Below, one piece after another: positions 1-6,027 of a stretch of 8,268 nucleotides of DNA. The stretch comes from Deltaproteobacteria bacterium UBA6930 (GTDB taxonomy: Bacteria > Myxococcota_A > UBA9160 > UBA6930). The stretch's first letter is position 1. Each line of letters begins with the position of its first letter. The stretch lies in NCBI GenBank assembly GCA_002450755.1, contig DKAI01000200.1, forward strand, positions 1 through 8,268, in the 5' to 3' direction. The notes beneath the pieces were generated by a model. That model made no database searches. It saw only the letters and a list, made by a program, of their open reading frames with translations, and was not told where the DNA came from. The position numbers and the translations under genes were made by a program.

Positions 1-1
1 T

Positions 2-85
2 GCTACTCTACAGAGTCAAAACGAGTGGGGTGTGAAGCTGCGAGACCTTCTCGGAAAGCTCGAAAGAACTTTGGATCTATTTTAA
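2..85 (+). CDS. C-terminal tail of an unidentified protein, cut by the window start
   Basis: The second reading frame is open from the window edge and ends at TAA (83-85), giving 27 residues with an amphipathic, leucine-rich helical look that finishes RTLDLF. The first frame stays open a little longer (to 140) but reads as an Arg/Lys/Ser-rich, unprotein-like string, and the third frame stops at once. I therefore prefer the second frame. A helix-rich tail such as this could end a transcriptional regulator or many other proteins, and 27 residues do not allow a family call. It runs in the same direction as the MetE-like gene, 90 bp upstream of it. Confidence 0.4.
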   Translation, partial: ATLQSQNEWGVKLRDLLGKLERTLDLF

Positions 86-175
86 ACAGAAGCGCTAAGA
101 TTCTAGAGACGACAAGGAAGACTTTTTCAATTTTTTAACTCAGTAACGATTTATTTTTAATAAAGGAGCCTACTG
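86..175 (+). promoter_or_regulatory. AT-rich leader upstream of the MetE-like gene
   Basis: This gap is gene-free and becomes strongly AT-rich from about 123 onward, as expected for a promoter. No convincing -35/-10 pair stands out; the best I can offer is TTTAAC (135-140) followed 17 bp later by TTAATA (158-163), which is a weak match. A clear Shine-Dalgarno sequence AAGGAG lies at 163-168, 7 bases before the GTG start at 176, and fixes that start. Confidence 0.35.
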
Positions 176-1219
176 GTGACCTACAAGACGAACGATCTTC
201 TTCCCACAACCCTAGTAGGAAGTTATTCTCAACCCGCCTGGCTCATCAATCGTGATGCTCTCGCGAAACGATTTCCACCAAGGGTTCGCGCTAGAGAGCT
301 TTGGCGAATTGATCCGGATTTTCTCGAAGAAGCTCAAAATGACGCAACCCTCCTCGCCATTAGAGACCAGGAAGTCGCAGGACTAGACATCGTGACAGAC
401 GGTGAAATAAGAAGAGAGAGCTACTCCAATCGATTCGCTAACGCCTTGGAAGGAATCGACTTGGACAAGCCCGGAAGTGCTCTTGATCGCTCGGGACATC
501 CTAACCCCGTACCTCGAATAGCTGGAAAAATCTCACGCAAACATCCAGTTGAACTAAGCGCTTTAAAATTCCTTCAGGAGAACACCGATCGAAAAGTAAA
601 AATGACTCTTCCGGGTCCATTTACGATGAGTCAACAAGCTCAAAACGATTACTACTCAGACCCTGGAGACGCAGCGATGGACTACGCACTTGCTGTGCGC
701 GCAGAAATCTCCGACCTAATCCAACATGGATGTGACGTTGTTCAAATCGATGAGCCGTATATGCAAGCGCGGCCCGAAGCAGCCCGTGAATACGGGATAG
801 CTGCGCTTGAGTCTGCTCTTGAAGGTATCGATGGAACCACATGTGTCCATATATGCTTTGGCTACGCTGCAATCATTCATGAACGTCCCTCTGGATACTC
901 TTTCCTACCTGAATTTCATTCCTGCTCAATTAAGCAAATTTCGATTGAAACTGCCCAATCAAATCTAGACACCTCCATTCTTAAGAAACTACCAGGAAAA
1001 GACATCTTACTTGGAGTGCTAGATCTCTCTACTGATGATGTCGAAACTCCCGAGCTAATTGCCACTCGAATCCGAAGTGCTTTAAATCATGTCGATCCTG
1101 AACGGATTGTTGTAGCTCCTGACTGCGGTTTAAAGTATCTAACTCGACAGGTGGCGTTTCAAAAGTTAGAGGCAATGGTAGGCGGCGCAAATATCGTAAG
1201 ACGAGAACTCGGGAAGTAA
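176..1219 (+). CDS. MetE-like zinc-dependent methyltransferase (core domain only)
   Basis: The 347-residue product matches the C-terminal catalytic barrel of cobalamin-independent methionine synthase and lacks the N-terminal half of the roughly 750-residue MetE. All four zinc ligands can be placed: H225 and C227 in VHIC, E258 in ISIET, and C317 in APDCGLKYL. The DEP motif (192-194) and TDGEIRRES (74-82) are also typical. In MetE the zinc activates a thiol (homocysteine) for methylation. Stand-alone cores of this kind are usually annotated as methionine synthase, but some use methylcobalamin and related coenzyme M transferases act on other thiols, so the thiol acceptor and methyl donor here are not settled. 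The GTG start is supported by AAGGAG at 163-168 and by family-like PTTLVGSY near the N terminus. The gene converges on the nitroreductase gene with only 16 bp between the stops. It seems to be monocistronic. Confidence 0.9.
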   Translation: MTYKTNDLLPTTLVGSYSQPAWLINRDALAKRFPPRVRARELWRIDPDFLEEAQNDATLLAIRDQEVAGLDIVTDGEIRRESYSNRFANALEGIDLDKPGSALDRSGHPNPVPRIAGKISRKHPVELSALKFLQENTDRKVKMTLPGPFTMSQQAQNDYYSDPGDAAMDYALAVRAEISDLIQHGCDVVQIDEPYMQARPEAAREYGIAALESALEGIDGTTCVHICFGYAAIIHERPSGYSFLPEFHSCSIKQISIETAQSNLDTSILKKLPGKDILLGVLDLSTDDVETPELIATRIRSALNHVDPERIVVAPDCGLKYLTRQVAFQKLEAMVGGANIVRRELGK

Positions 1220-1235
1220 ACCGATTCCTACAGAA

Positions 1236-1895
1236 CTAAGGCTTCTGAGCTTGTTCAGTTTCTGCCCCTTCCCATCGTTCAAAGAAAGTGTGCTCTGAAG
1301 CGGGGCGTCTTCCTACCGGGCCGAACTTACCGATCGGGTAACCGATAGGGATAACTGCAACAATCCCAAAAGTCTCGGGAATTTCGAGCAGTTCAACACA
1401 TTCTTCCTCAAAAACCTGATGAATTGACGTCAAACTCGCACCAAGACCTAAAGCCCTGCACGCAAGTAAGATGTTTTGTATGCAAGGATAAACTGATCCA
1501 TAAGAAGGCGGAGCTAACCCTACCCTCTCATCATCCTTTACACCAAATGGCCAGTCTCTCTTTCCGCAAACAAACAGTAATACCGGAACGTTTTGTATCT
1601 CTTCTCCAAACGCAATTGCGCGTCTGAGGTTCCTAGCATCAGATGATGTATCGTCTTCGTCTGGCAAAATCTTTGCAAACGCCTTCTTTATCGCCACGCC
1701 GTAGCTCGCCCCAAACTTCTCGCGAGTTTGCACATCTCTTACGACGATAAATCGGTAAGGCTGTGTTCGCAGGCCACTGGGAGCCCATCCTCCCGCCGTA
1801 AGCACTCTATCGATTAATTCTTGAGGAACGTCCTCAGAGCTAATCCTCCGCATAGGCCGCATCGTTTCCATAATATGGAAGACATCGCGCTCCAC
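1236..1895 (-). CDS. Nitroreductase-family FMN oxidoreductase
   Basis: The 219-residue protein has the nitroreductase fold signatures: the N-terminal RPMRRIS (13-19), which contributes to phosphate binding of FMN; APSGLRTQPYRFIVV (38-52); and the central helix GSVYPCIQNILLACRALGLG (133-152) with following ASLTS; it ends with a typical PIGYPIGKFGPVGRRP (183-198). These enzymes are cytosolic homodimers that use FMN and NAD(P)H to reduce nitro groups, quinones or enones, and some dehalogenate; the substrate cannot be read here. The start is a GTG whose G is the last base of the upstream GST stop codon (TAGTG), with AAGGGA 8 bases upstream at 1904-1909. Internal ATG codons at residues 9 and 12 are possible but would cut into the N-terminal FMN-binding region. 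The one-base overlap implies translational coupling to the GST, so both probably serve the same task. Confidence 0.9.
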   Translation of the reverse strand: MERDVFHIMETMRPMRRISSEDVPQELIDRVLTAGGWAPSGLRTQPYRFIVVRDVQTREKFGASYGVAIKKAFAKILPDEDDTSSDARNLRRAIAFGEEIQNVPVLLFVCGKRDWPFGVKDDERVGLAPPSYGSVYPCIQNILLACRALGLGASLTSIHQVFEEECVELLEIPETFGIVAVIPIGYPIGKFGPVGRRPASEHTFFERWEGAETEQAQKP

Positions 1896-2551
1896 TAAGA
1901 TCGTCCCTTGGAAAGGAAGGCATTGAGATCTTTTGTTAGTTGGTCGGATACCTGTTTTATCATTGGCTGAATAGACACTCGCTCATTGTATTCCGCCAAA
2001 GCCTGATCCTCCTTGTAGATATCCCAATCGTACAGTTTGGTGGTATGAAGGTTTGTAAATTGCAGATGAAAATAAGCCGCTATGTCTGCGTATGAGTATT
2101 CCTTGCCAGCAATAAAAGGCTCAAAAACAGCTAGTTGCTTCAGGGCTCCAAGCCCCTTTTCGATCACAGGTCTTTGAGATTTAATTGCCACCTCGTCCCG
2201 AGGAGCTCCAAAATAGACCATCGTAATGAGGGCCCTCGCTGCTGCATCGACATACAATTCGACTGTCCGGATAATTTCTTTGGTTTTTGCTTTCTCCCAG
2301 GAATCGCTCGGATACAAGCGAGGATTGGGTTGGATTTCTTCAAGGTAGTCAAAGATCACATTGGTCTCGGAAAGCGTGCTGCCGTCCTCCCTAACGACAT
2401 ATGGAACCTTCCCCATTGGGCTCGCTGCCACCACTTCCGGAGCGTCGCCCGGCATCGTTGGGACTTCCTCAAAAGGAACTCCTTTTTCGAGAAAAGCTGT
2501 TTTCGCAACACTAAAGTAGTTACTTATGCTAATCCCATAAAGTTTCATCAT
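1895..2551 (-). CDS. Glutathione S-transferase family protein
   Basis: The 218-residue protein has the two-domain GST architecture. The N-terminal thioredoxin-like domain (about 1-75) shows the strand MKLYGIS, GKVPYV with the cis-proline (P50), and the SET turn (61-63) that holds the glutathione gamma-glutamyl group. The helical C-terminal domain (about 85-210) contains AGKEYSYADIAAY (148-160), with the conserved N-capping box and buried Asp. The catalytic residue is probably one of the serines near the N terminus (S8, S10 or S14), as no cysteine lies there. GSTs conjugate glutathione to electrophiles, open epoxides, or remove halides or ethers. The start is set at 2551 rather than at an in-frame ATG 30 bases upstream, because AGAAGGAG sits 8 bases before 2551 while the upstream ATG has no ribosome site and overlaps a predicted -10 box. 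It is the first gene of a two-gene operon with the nitroreductase. Confidence 0.9.
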   Translation of the reverse strand: MMKLYGISISNYFSVAKTAFLEKGVPFEEVPTMPGDAPEVVAASPMGKVPYVVREDGSTLSETNVIFDYLEEIQPNPRLYPSDSWEKAKTKEIIRTVELYVDAAARALITMVYFGAPRDEVAIKSQRPVIEKGLGALKQLAVFEPFIAGKEYSYADIAAYFHLQFTNLHTTKLYDWDIYKEDQALAEYNERVSIQPMIKQVSDQLTKDLNAFLSKGRS

Positions 2552-2559
2552 GACTGGAA

Positions 2560-2567
2560 CTCCTTCT
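2560..2567 (-). promoter_or_regulatory. Ribosome binding site that decides the GST start
   Basis: On the minus strand AGAAGGAG lies 8 bases before the ATGATG pair at 2551-2546. It favours a start at 2551 (or at the adjacent second ATG, 2548) over the in-frame ATG at 2581. Confidence 0.75.
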
Positions 2568-2569
2568 CG

Positions 2570-2610
2570 GTTTTCTCTCATAATATTACGTTTTCAGGAT
2601 GAGACAAAAC
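2570..2610. repeat. 11-bp imperfect inverted repeat spanning the divergent promoter region
   Basis: The left arm GTTTTCTCTCA (2570-2580) and the right arm TGAGACAAAAC (2600-2610) are reverse complements at 10 of 11 positions, separated by 19 bp. The arm centres are 30 bp apart, close to three helical turns, so both lie on one DNA face. The right arm contains the proposed -35 box of the GST operon and overlaps the possible -35 of the flavin reductase gene; the left arm abuts the GST -10 box. This geometry fits an operator for a regulator controlling both directions. No similar arm was seen in the other intergenic regions of the window, so the regulator is unknown. I infer the function; the repeat itself is seen. 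Confidence 0.5.
2580..2607 (-). promoter_or_regulatory. Predicted sigma70-type promoter of the GST-nitroreductase operon
   Basis: On the minus strand TTGTCT (2607-2602) is followed after 16 bp by TATTAT (2585-2580), matching TTGACA in four of six and TATAAT in five of six positions. Transcription would begin around 2572-2574, which lies inside the longer reading frame and supports the shorter GST start at 2551. Confidence 0.45.
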
Positions 2611-2627
2611 TCAATAGCCGATAATAT
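2601..2627 (+). promoter_or_regulatory. Possible promoter of the flavin reductase operon, perhaps leaderless
   Basis: GAGACA (2601-2606) and TAATAT (2622-2627) are spaced by 15 bp; the overlapping GATAAT (2620-2625) is a better -10 match but then the -35 spacing is poor. The -10 element lies only 8-10 bases from the ATG at 2636, and no Shine-Dalgarno sequence precedes that ATG, so the transcript may begin at or next to the start codon. Confidence 0.35.
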
Positions 2628-2635
2628 CCGACCCT

Positions 2636-3286
2636 ATGTTCTACGAGCCCAACGAAAAAAAAGATCATGGCCTACCACACGACCCTTTTAAATCCCTCGT
2701 TGTCCCAAGACCTATTGGATGGATCAGTACATTGGACCTAAAGGGTAACGTCAATCTTGCACCATACAGCTTCTTTAACGCCGTATGCTACGACCCCTGC
2801 ATAGTTCTCTTTTCAGCCAGTGGTCTTATCGACGACCCCCAAAAACATTCCCGACGTAATGCTGAAGAGACTGGAGAATTTGTCTGCAATCTAGTTTCCG
2901 AAGAACTTCGCGAACAGATGAACATAACCGCCGCGCATGTAGGCCGTGGCGTGGACGAGCTAGCCTTAGCGGGATTGACCGCCGAACCTTCCAGGACGGT
3001 CAAACCACCGCGGGTCCTGGAAGCCCCTGCTCATCTGGAGTGCCGATACCTAAAAACGGTTGAATTCGAGAGCCACCTCCCCAACCAAAGCCACGGGGTA
3101 GTATTCGGTGAAGTAACTGGAGTTCACATTAAAGATGAGTTCTTAAGCGGTGGATTTGTTGATATTTTAAAGATCAAACCAATTGCTCGCATGGGATATA
3201 GGGACTATACGGTGGTGGATCAAATATTTTCAATGGCTCCTCCGGACACAAAAACAGGTGCACCACCGAAAAAGACTGGCTTCTAG
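2636..3286 (+). CDS. Flavin reductase-like protein (DIM6/NTAB, FMN-binding split barrel)
   Basis: The 216-residue product carries the hallmark sequence of the flavin reductase-like domain: PRPIGWIST (24-32), NLAPYSFFN (40-48), a long segment ending EETGEFVCN (77-85), and a C-terminal IARMGYRDYTVV (183-194). Members bind FMN in a split beta-barrel; many use NAD(P)H to supply reduced flavin to a separate monooxygenase, though this long subgroup (about 200-220 residues) includes proteins with untested activity. The N terminus MFYEPNEKKDHGLP is family-like, so the ATG at 2636 is accepted although no Shine-Dalgarno sequence precedes it. The luciferase-like oxidoreductase gene follows after 54 bp on the same strand, a natural partner for a two-component monooxygenase. 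The gene is divergent from the GST operon across 84 bp. Confidence 0.88.
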   Translation: MFYEPNEKKDHGLPHDPFKSLVVPRPIGWISTLDLKGNVNLAPYSFFNAVCYDPCIVLFSASGLIDDPQKHSRRNAEETGEFVCNLVSEELREQMNITAAHVGRGVDELALAGLTAEPSRTVKPPRVLEAPAHLECRYLKTVEFESHLPNQSHGVVFGEVTGVHIKDEFLSGGFVDILKIKPIARMGYRDYTVVDQIFSMAPPDTKTGAPPKKTGF

Positions 3287-3340
3287 GACCTTGCTAGAGC
3301 CAGAATAAAAAGCCACTCGTACGACCTCCAGGAGATTCCT

Positions 3341-4243
3341 ATGAAAATCGGTTTTATGCTGCCTCAGTTCGGTGCAATGGCGACATACCAAAATATGATG
3401 GATATGGCTCAATTGGCAGAGGAGCGGGATTTCGAATCAGTCTGGGCCGCTGATCATGTAATCATGCCAACGGAAGTTTCAACGCCCTACCCATACAGCA
3501 AGTCAGCCGAATACATCGCAGATCCCAAAGGCAATCATTTGGAACCGTTCACCATGCTCTCTTTTATAGCAGGGTGCACTAAACGCGTTCTCATGGGCTT
3601 CACCGTGATTGTTGCCCCCTACAGACATCCCATCGTTACGGGAAAGATGATGGCTTCAATTGACGTCCTTTCTCAAGGTAGATTGATTGCCGGGGTAGGT
3701 GCTGGTTGGTTAAAAGAAGAGTTCGACGCACTCCAAGTTTCTTGGAAAAGACGCTGGGCACAGACGGAAGAGCATATCCGTATTTGGAAAGAGCTCTGGA
3801 CTTCAGACGAACCCGCTTTCGATGGCAACTACTACAAATTTAAAAATGTTCAGTGCCGTCCGCAGCCAGTTCAGCGACCTCATCCTCCAATCACCATAGG
3901 CGGAAATGGAATGGCCTGCTTTCGGCAAATCGTTGCGCTGGCTGATGGCTGGCAGGTTGTTTCAGAGGCTCCCGATGATGTCTACGCAACCAATGGCGAT
4001 CTAGAAACGAACTTGAATACCCTCCGCAAACTTTCAGAAGAGTCAGGGCGGGACTTTAATACGATTGAAATTACGGCCGTTATAATCGCAGGAACGGCCA
4101 AAGGGGTGCTCGAAGATCTCCCTCGTTATCAACAAATAGGTGTTGATCGTATTATTTTAGATTTTCCTGCTTTTGTCTCGGACCCTACTCAAATGAGCAA
4201 AATGCTGGAAACAATCGCGTCGAATGCCGACATGGAACACTAA
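3341..4243 (+). CDS. Luciferase-like (LLM class) F420- or FMN-dependent oxidoreductase
   Basis: This 300-residue TIM-barrel protein belongs to the bacterial luciferase-like superfamily and resembles the short group often annotated as F420-dependent oxidoreductases. Visible signatures, in order, are AADHVIMP (36-43), YPYSKS (50-55), the strand APYRHPI (92-98), LSQGRLIAGVGAGWL (110-124), which lines the cofactor phosphate site, and RPHPPITIGG (179-188). Family members either add oxygen with reduced FMN or transfer hydride with F420; the sequence alone does not decide. Its neighbour upstream is a flavin reductase in the same direction, which argues somewhat for FMNH2, while the family label argues for F420. 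The start has CAGGAG (3329-3334) 6 bases upstream. It converges with the second short LLM gene, 56 bp away. Confidence 0.88.
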   Translation: MKIGFMLPQFGAMATYQNMMDMAQLAEERDFESVWAADHVIMPTEVSTPYPYSKSAEYIADPKGNHLEPFTMLSFIAGCTKRVLMGFTVIVAPYRHPIVTGKMMASIDVLSQGRLIAGVGAGWLKEEFDALQVSWKRRWAQTEEHIRIWKELWTSDEPAFDGNYYKFKNVQCRPQPVQRPHPPITIGGNGMACFRQIVALADGWQVVSEAPDDVYATNGDLETNLNTLRKLSEESGRDFNTIEITAVIIAGTAKGVLEDLPRYQQIGVDRIILDFPAFVSDPTQMSKMLETIASNADMEH

Positions 4244-4299
4244 AACGACCTCCCTGAGCTGTCACTAACGTCTCGGGCTTAATATATGCCCTTCGACCC

Positions 4300-5130
4300 T
4301 CAGAGTTCCAGGTCGGTACTCACCTCTCTTAATTTACTTACATGCTGAGTAGTTTCTAATTCTCCGCCTAGCGTTCTAATGCATAGATGCGAAATTCCGA
4401 GAGCTTTCCAGCCAGCGACGCGTTCCCTCCATTCATGTTCACGCGGACCAACAACGGCCACACCAGTTTCCGTTCCTAACTTAAATTCCTTGACTCCACT
4501 GTCTTTCGAGATCGTCTCAAGCGAATTCCATAATCCAGGAAATTCCTCAGGAGAGCAAAGAACAAAAAGGCCATCAGCTTTTGTAGCGATCCTATACAAG
4601 ACGCTCTCAACAGGCTGAGCCTTTGCGCCGATCCACAAGGGTATAGGTCGCTGCTTTGGCAATGGGTCAATGCCTGCATCGATCACTTTTTCCCATTTTC
4701 CATCAAAATTTATCTTTGGTTGGGTCCAGAGAGCCCTGAGGAGATCTATTTGCTCGTCACATCGCCTTCCTCGATTGGCATAATCTTTTCCAAGGCGGTC
4801 GTACTCCAGAGAATCCGTACCCACGCCAATTCCCAACCTCAGCCTACCGCTTGATAGGAGATCTAATTCCGCTGTCTGCTTTGCCAAAAGAACAGTTTGC
4901 CTTAAAGGCAAAATAATGACTGAGGGTACGAGTTCTATCTTCTTAGTAATTGCTGCCACATAACTTAGAAGCATAAGAGGTTCGTGCAGGTGTCCCCCTT
5001 TAGTCCTGATAACTTGATCCGGCACCCTTAGGTGAGTAAAGCCAAGTTCTTCTGCGGCTTGAGCGAAATCTCTGATCGCCTCAAGATCATCACGCAGCTC
5101 GCGAACAGGTAAGGAAACACCAACTCTCAT
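4300..5130 (-). CDS. Second short luciferase-like (LLM class) oxidoreductase
   Basis: The 276-residue protein is another luciferase-superfamily TIM barrel, divergent from the one at 3341-4243. It shows VPDQVIR (36-42), the strand VPSVIILPLRQTVLLAKQTAELD (68-90), LSSGRLRLGIGVG (92-104) and RPIPLWIGAK (161-170). The usual Asp-His pair of the first loop reads Asp-Gln here (D38-Q39), which may alter cofactor or substrate contacts. It probably reduces or oxygenates an organic substrate with F420 or FMN; the substrate is unknown. The ATG at 5130 has CAGGAG (5142-5137) 6 bases upstream. It is the last gene of the minus-strand group, but a 112-bp gap with a hairpin separates it from the decarboxylase-like gene, so it may also have its own promoter. 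Confidence 0.85.
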   Translation of the reverse strand: MRVGVSLPVRELRDDLEAIRDFAQAAEELGFTHLRVPDQVIRTKGGHLHEPLMLLSYVAAITKKIELVPSVIILPLRQTVLLAKQTAELDLLSSGRLRLGIGVGTDSLEYDRLGKDYANRGRRCDEQIDLLRALWTQPKINFDGKWEKVIDAGIDPLPKQRPIPLWIGAKAQPVESVLYRIATKADGLFVLCSPEEFPGLWNSLETISKDSGVKEFKLGTETGVAVVGPREHEWRERVAGWKALGISHLCIRTLGGELETTQHVSKLREVSTDLEL

Positions 5131-5242
5131 AAGAAACTCCTGGAAATATTTGGAACATTAATTATCAGGTTTAAATCAAGCTCGAGCTGAAGAAATTTGG
5201 TACCGTTCAGCCTTTAAGCGGTCTCGCTTGGCTTGCCTTATC
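5131..5242 (-). promoter_or_regulatory. Intercistronic gap, possible internal promoter
   Basis: The gap separates the decarboxylase-like gene from the second short LLM gene. On the minus strand it holds the hairpin described separately, a perfect 10-bp palindrome AGCTCGAGCT (5179-5188), and an AT-rich stretch with GATAAT that could be a -10 box; no good -35 box lies 16-18 bp upstream of it. An internal promoter is therefore only possible. Confidence 0.25.
5209..5233 (-). other. Stem-loop just after the decarboxylase-like stop codon
   Basis: On the minus strand the RNA would pair AGCC with GGCT and AAGCG with CGCTT around an AGAC loop, with an AAA bulge between the two stems. It begins 10 bases after the stop. 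No U-run follows, so it is not a canonical intrinsic terminator; it could slow polymerase, protect the upstream transcript end or mark a processing site. Confidence 0.35.
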
Positions 5243-6007
5243 TTAGATTTCGGCACCGAAACGAACCGAGCCTCGCGCACCCTCCTTGTTCGGATCCATT
5301 CCAAAACGAAGCACCGGAAGGTCCTGATCACACCTCGCGTAGATAGAAACAATGGGATACACAGGAACAAGTCGCTCGATTGAATCGAAGCCTTCGGGGT
5401 TCCATTCTGCCAGATCAGGTTCACCTCTTTCCGCATAGCTAAAGACATATTCGGGATCAACCTGCAAAATCAACCCGTCTCCGTCGTTCGCAATTTCGGA
5501 TCGCGTAAGATGAAGACCATCTATAATGTTCAGCTCTTGGCCAGACAAGACGTGTGCGTTTTCGAGACGTATATCGAGCACTGTCGAATTTTCTATTGAC
5601 ACGGTCCCTTGAGAAAGGTCGTGCCTATGCGCCAAATCCACAGTTGCCGTCTCGATTTTAAAACCCCAATGCTCTGACAGAGGTGCCGCAGCTTCCTCGG
5701 AATCTATAAATGCCTGCAAGAGAAATGCCCGTGGCCTAATTCCTGCCCTCGCCACCAACCTAACCTGAGCTAACGAAAAGGGGCCGACAGGACTCACAGG
5801 ATATTTAGCAACAGAAATCACAGCGTAAGGTGGTATCGACGGATGCAAGGCTGGTGGAATCAATTCGATCGCGCCCTCTTCCTCAACCTCGCAGCTAAAT
5901 TGCAAGATTTCTGCCCCAGGCAGATTCCAAGCATCTTCAGGTAGTGACTTCAGTTGAGGGCAAGACCCAAGAGCACGGACTACATCTAACGATCCAGAAA
6001 AAGGCAT
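5243..6007 (-). CDS. Acetoacetate decarboxylase-like protein
   Basis: The 254-residue protein fits the acetoacetate decarboxylase (ADC) fold: a first half with IELIPPALHPSIPPYAVISVAKYPVSPVGPFS (47-78), then a strand and HWGFKIETATVDL (113-125) where the Schiff-base lysine is expected, followed by a second beta-rich half. Classical ADC uses a lysine in a GFPKK-type motif and an acidic residue just after the GxY strand. By eye the motif reads WGFKIE, giving K117 as the candidate lysine, while the acidic position reads leucine (GPFSLA, 75-80). The enzyme may decarboxylate another beta-keto acid, or perform an aldolase/dehydratase-type reaction as known for some ADC-like relatives, or be non-catalytic. 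AGAGGG (6019-6014) lies 6 bases before the ATG, and the gene starts 20 bp after the LuxA-type monooxygenase stop, so the two are almost certainly cotranscribed. Confidence 0.75.
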   Translation of the reverse strand: MPFSGSLDVVRALGSCPQLKSLPEDAWNLPGAEILQFSCEVEEEGAIELIPPALHPSIPPYAVISVAKYPVSPVGPFSLAQVRLVARAGIRPRAFLLQAFIDSEEAAAPLSEHWGFKIETATVDLAHRHDLSQGTVSIENSTVLDIRLENAHVLSGQELNIIDGLHLTRSEIANDGDGLILQVDPEYVFSYAERGEPDLAEWNPEGFDSIERLVPVYPIVSIYARCDQDLPVLRFGMDPNKEGARGSVRFGAEI

Positions 6008-6027
6008 AAATTTCCCTCTTTAAATTT

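Noticed and set aside
1..140. First-frame reading of the left edge as coding
   Set aside because: It is basic and Ser-rich with no protein-like pattern; the second frame ending at 85 is more convincing.
621..872. Minus-strand open frame inside the MetE-like gene
   Set aside because: It lies wholly opposite a well-conserved gene and its translation shows no family features. The same applies to open frames opposite the nitroreductase, GST, flavin reductase, ADC-like and monooxygenase genes.
2552..2581. Ten-residue N-terminal extension of the GST
   Set aside because: The upstream ATG lacks a ribosome site and overlaps a predicted -10 box; AGAAGGAG points to 2551.
3282..3298. TCTAG/CTAGA inverted repeat after the flavin reductase stop
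   Set aside because: A 5-bp stem with a 7-base loop and no T-run is expected by chance and lies inside an apparent operon.
4244..4299. Bidirectional terminator between the converging LLM genes
   Set aside because: Only short pairings exist (GGGC with GCCC at 4275-4291, and a bulged CCCTGAG with CTCGGG), with no T-run on either side, so no intrinsic terminator can be supported.
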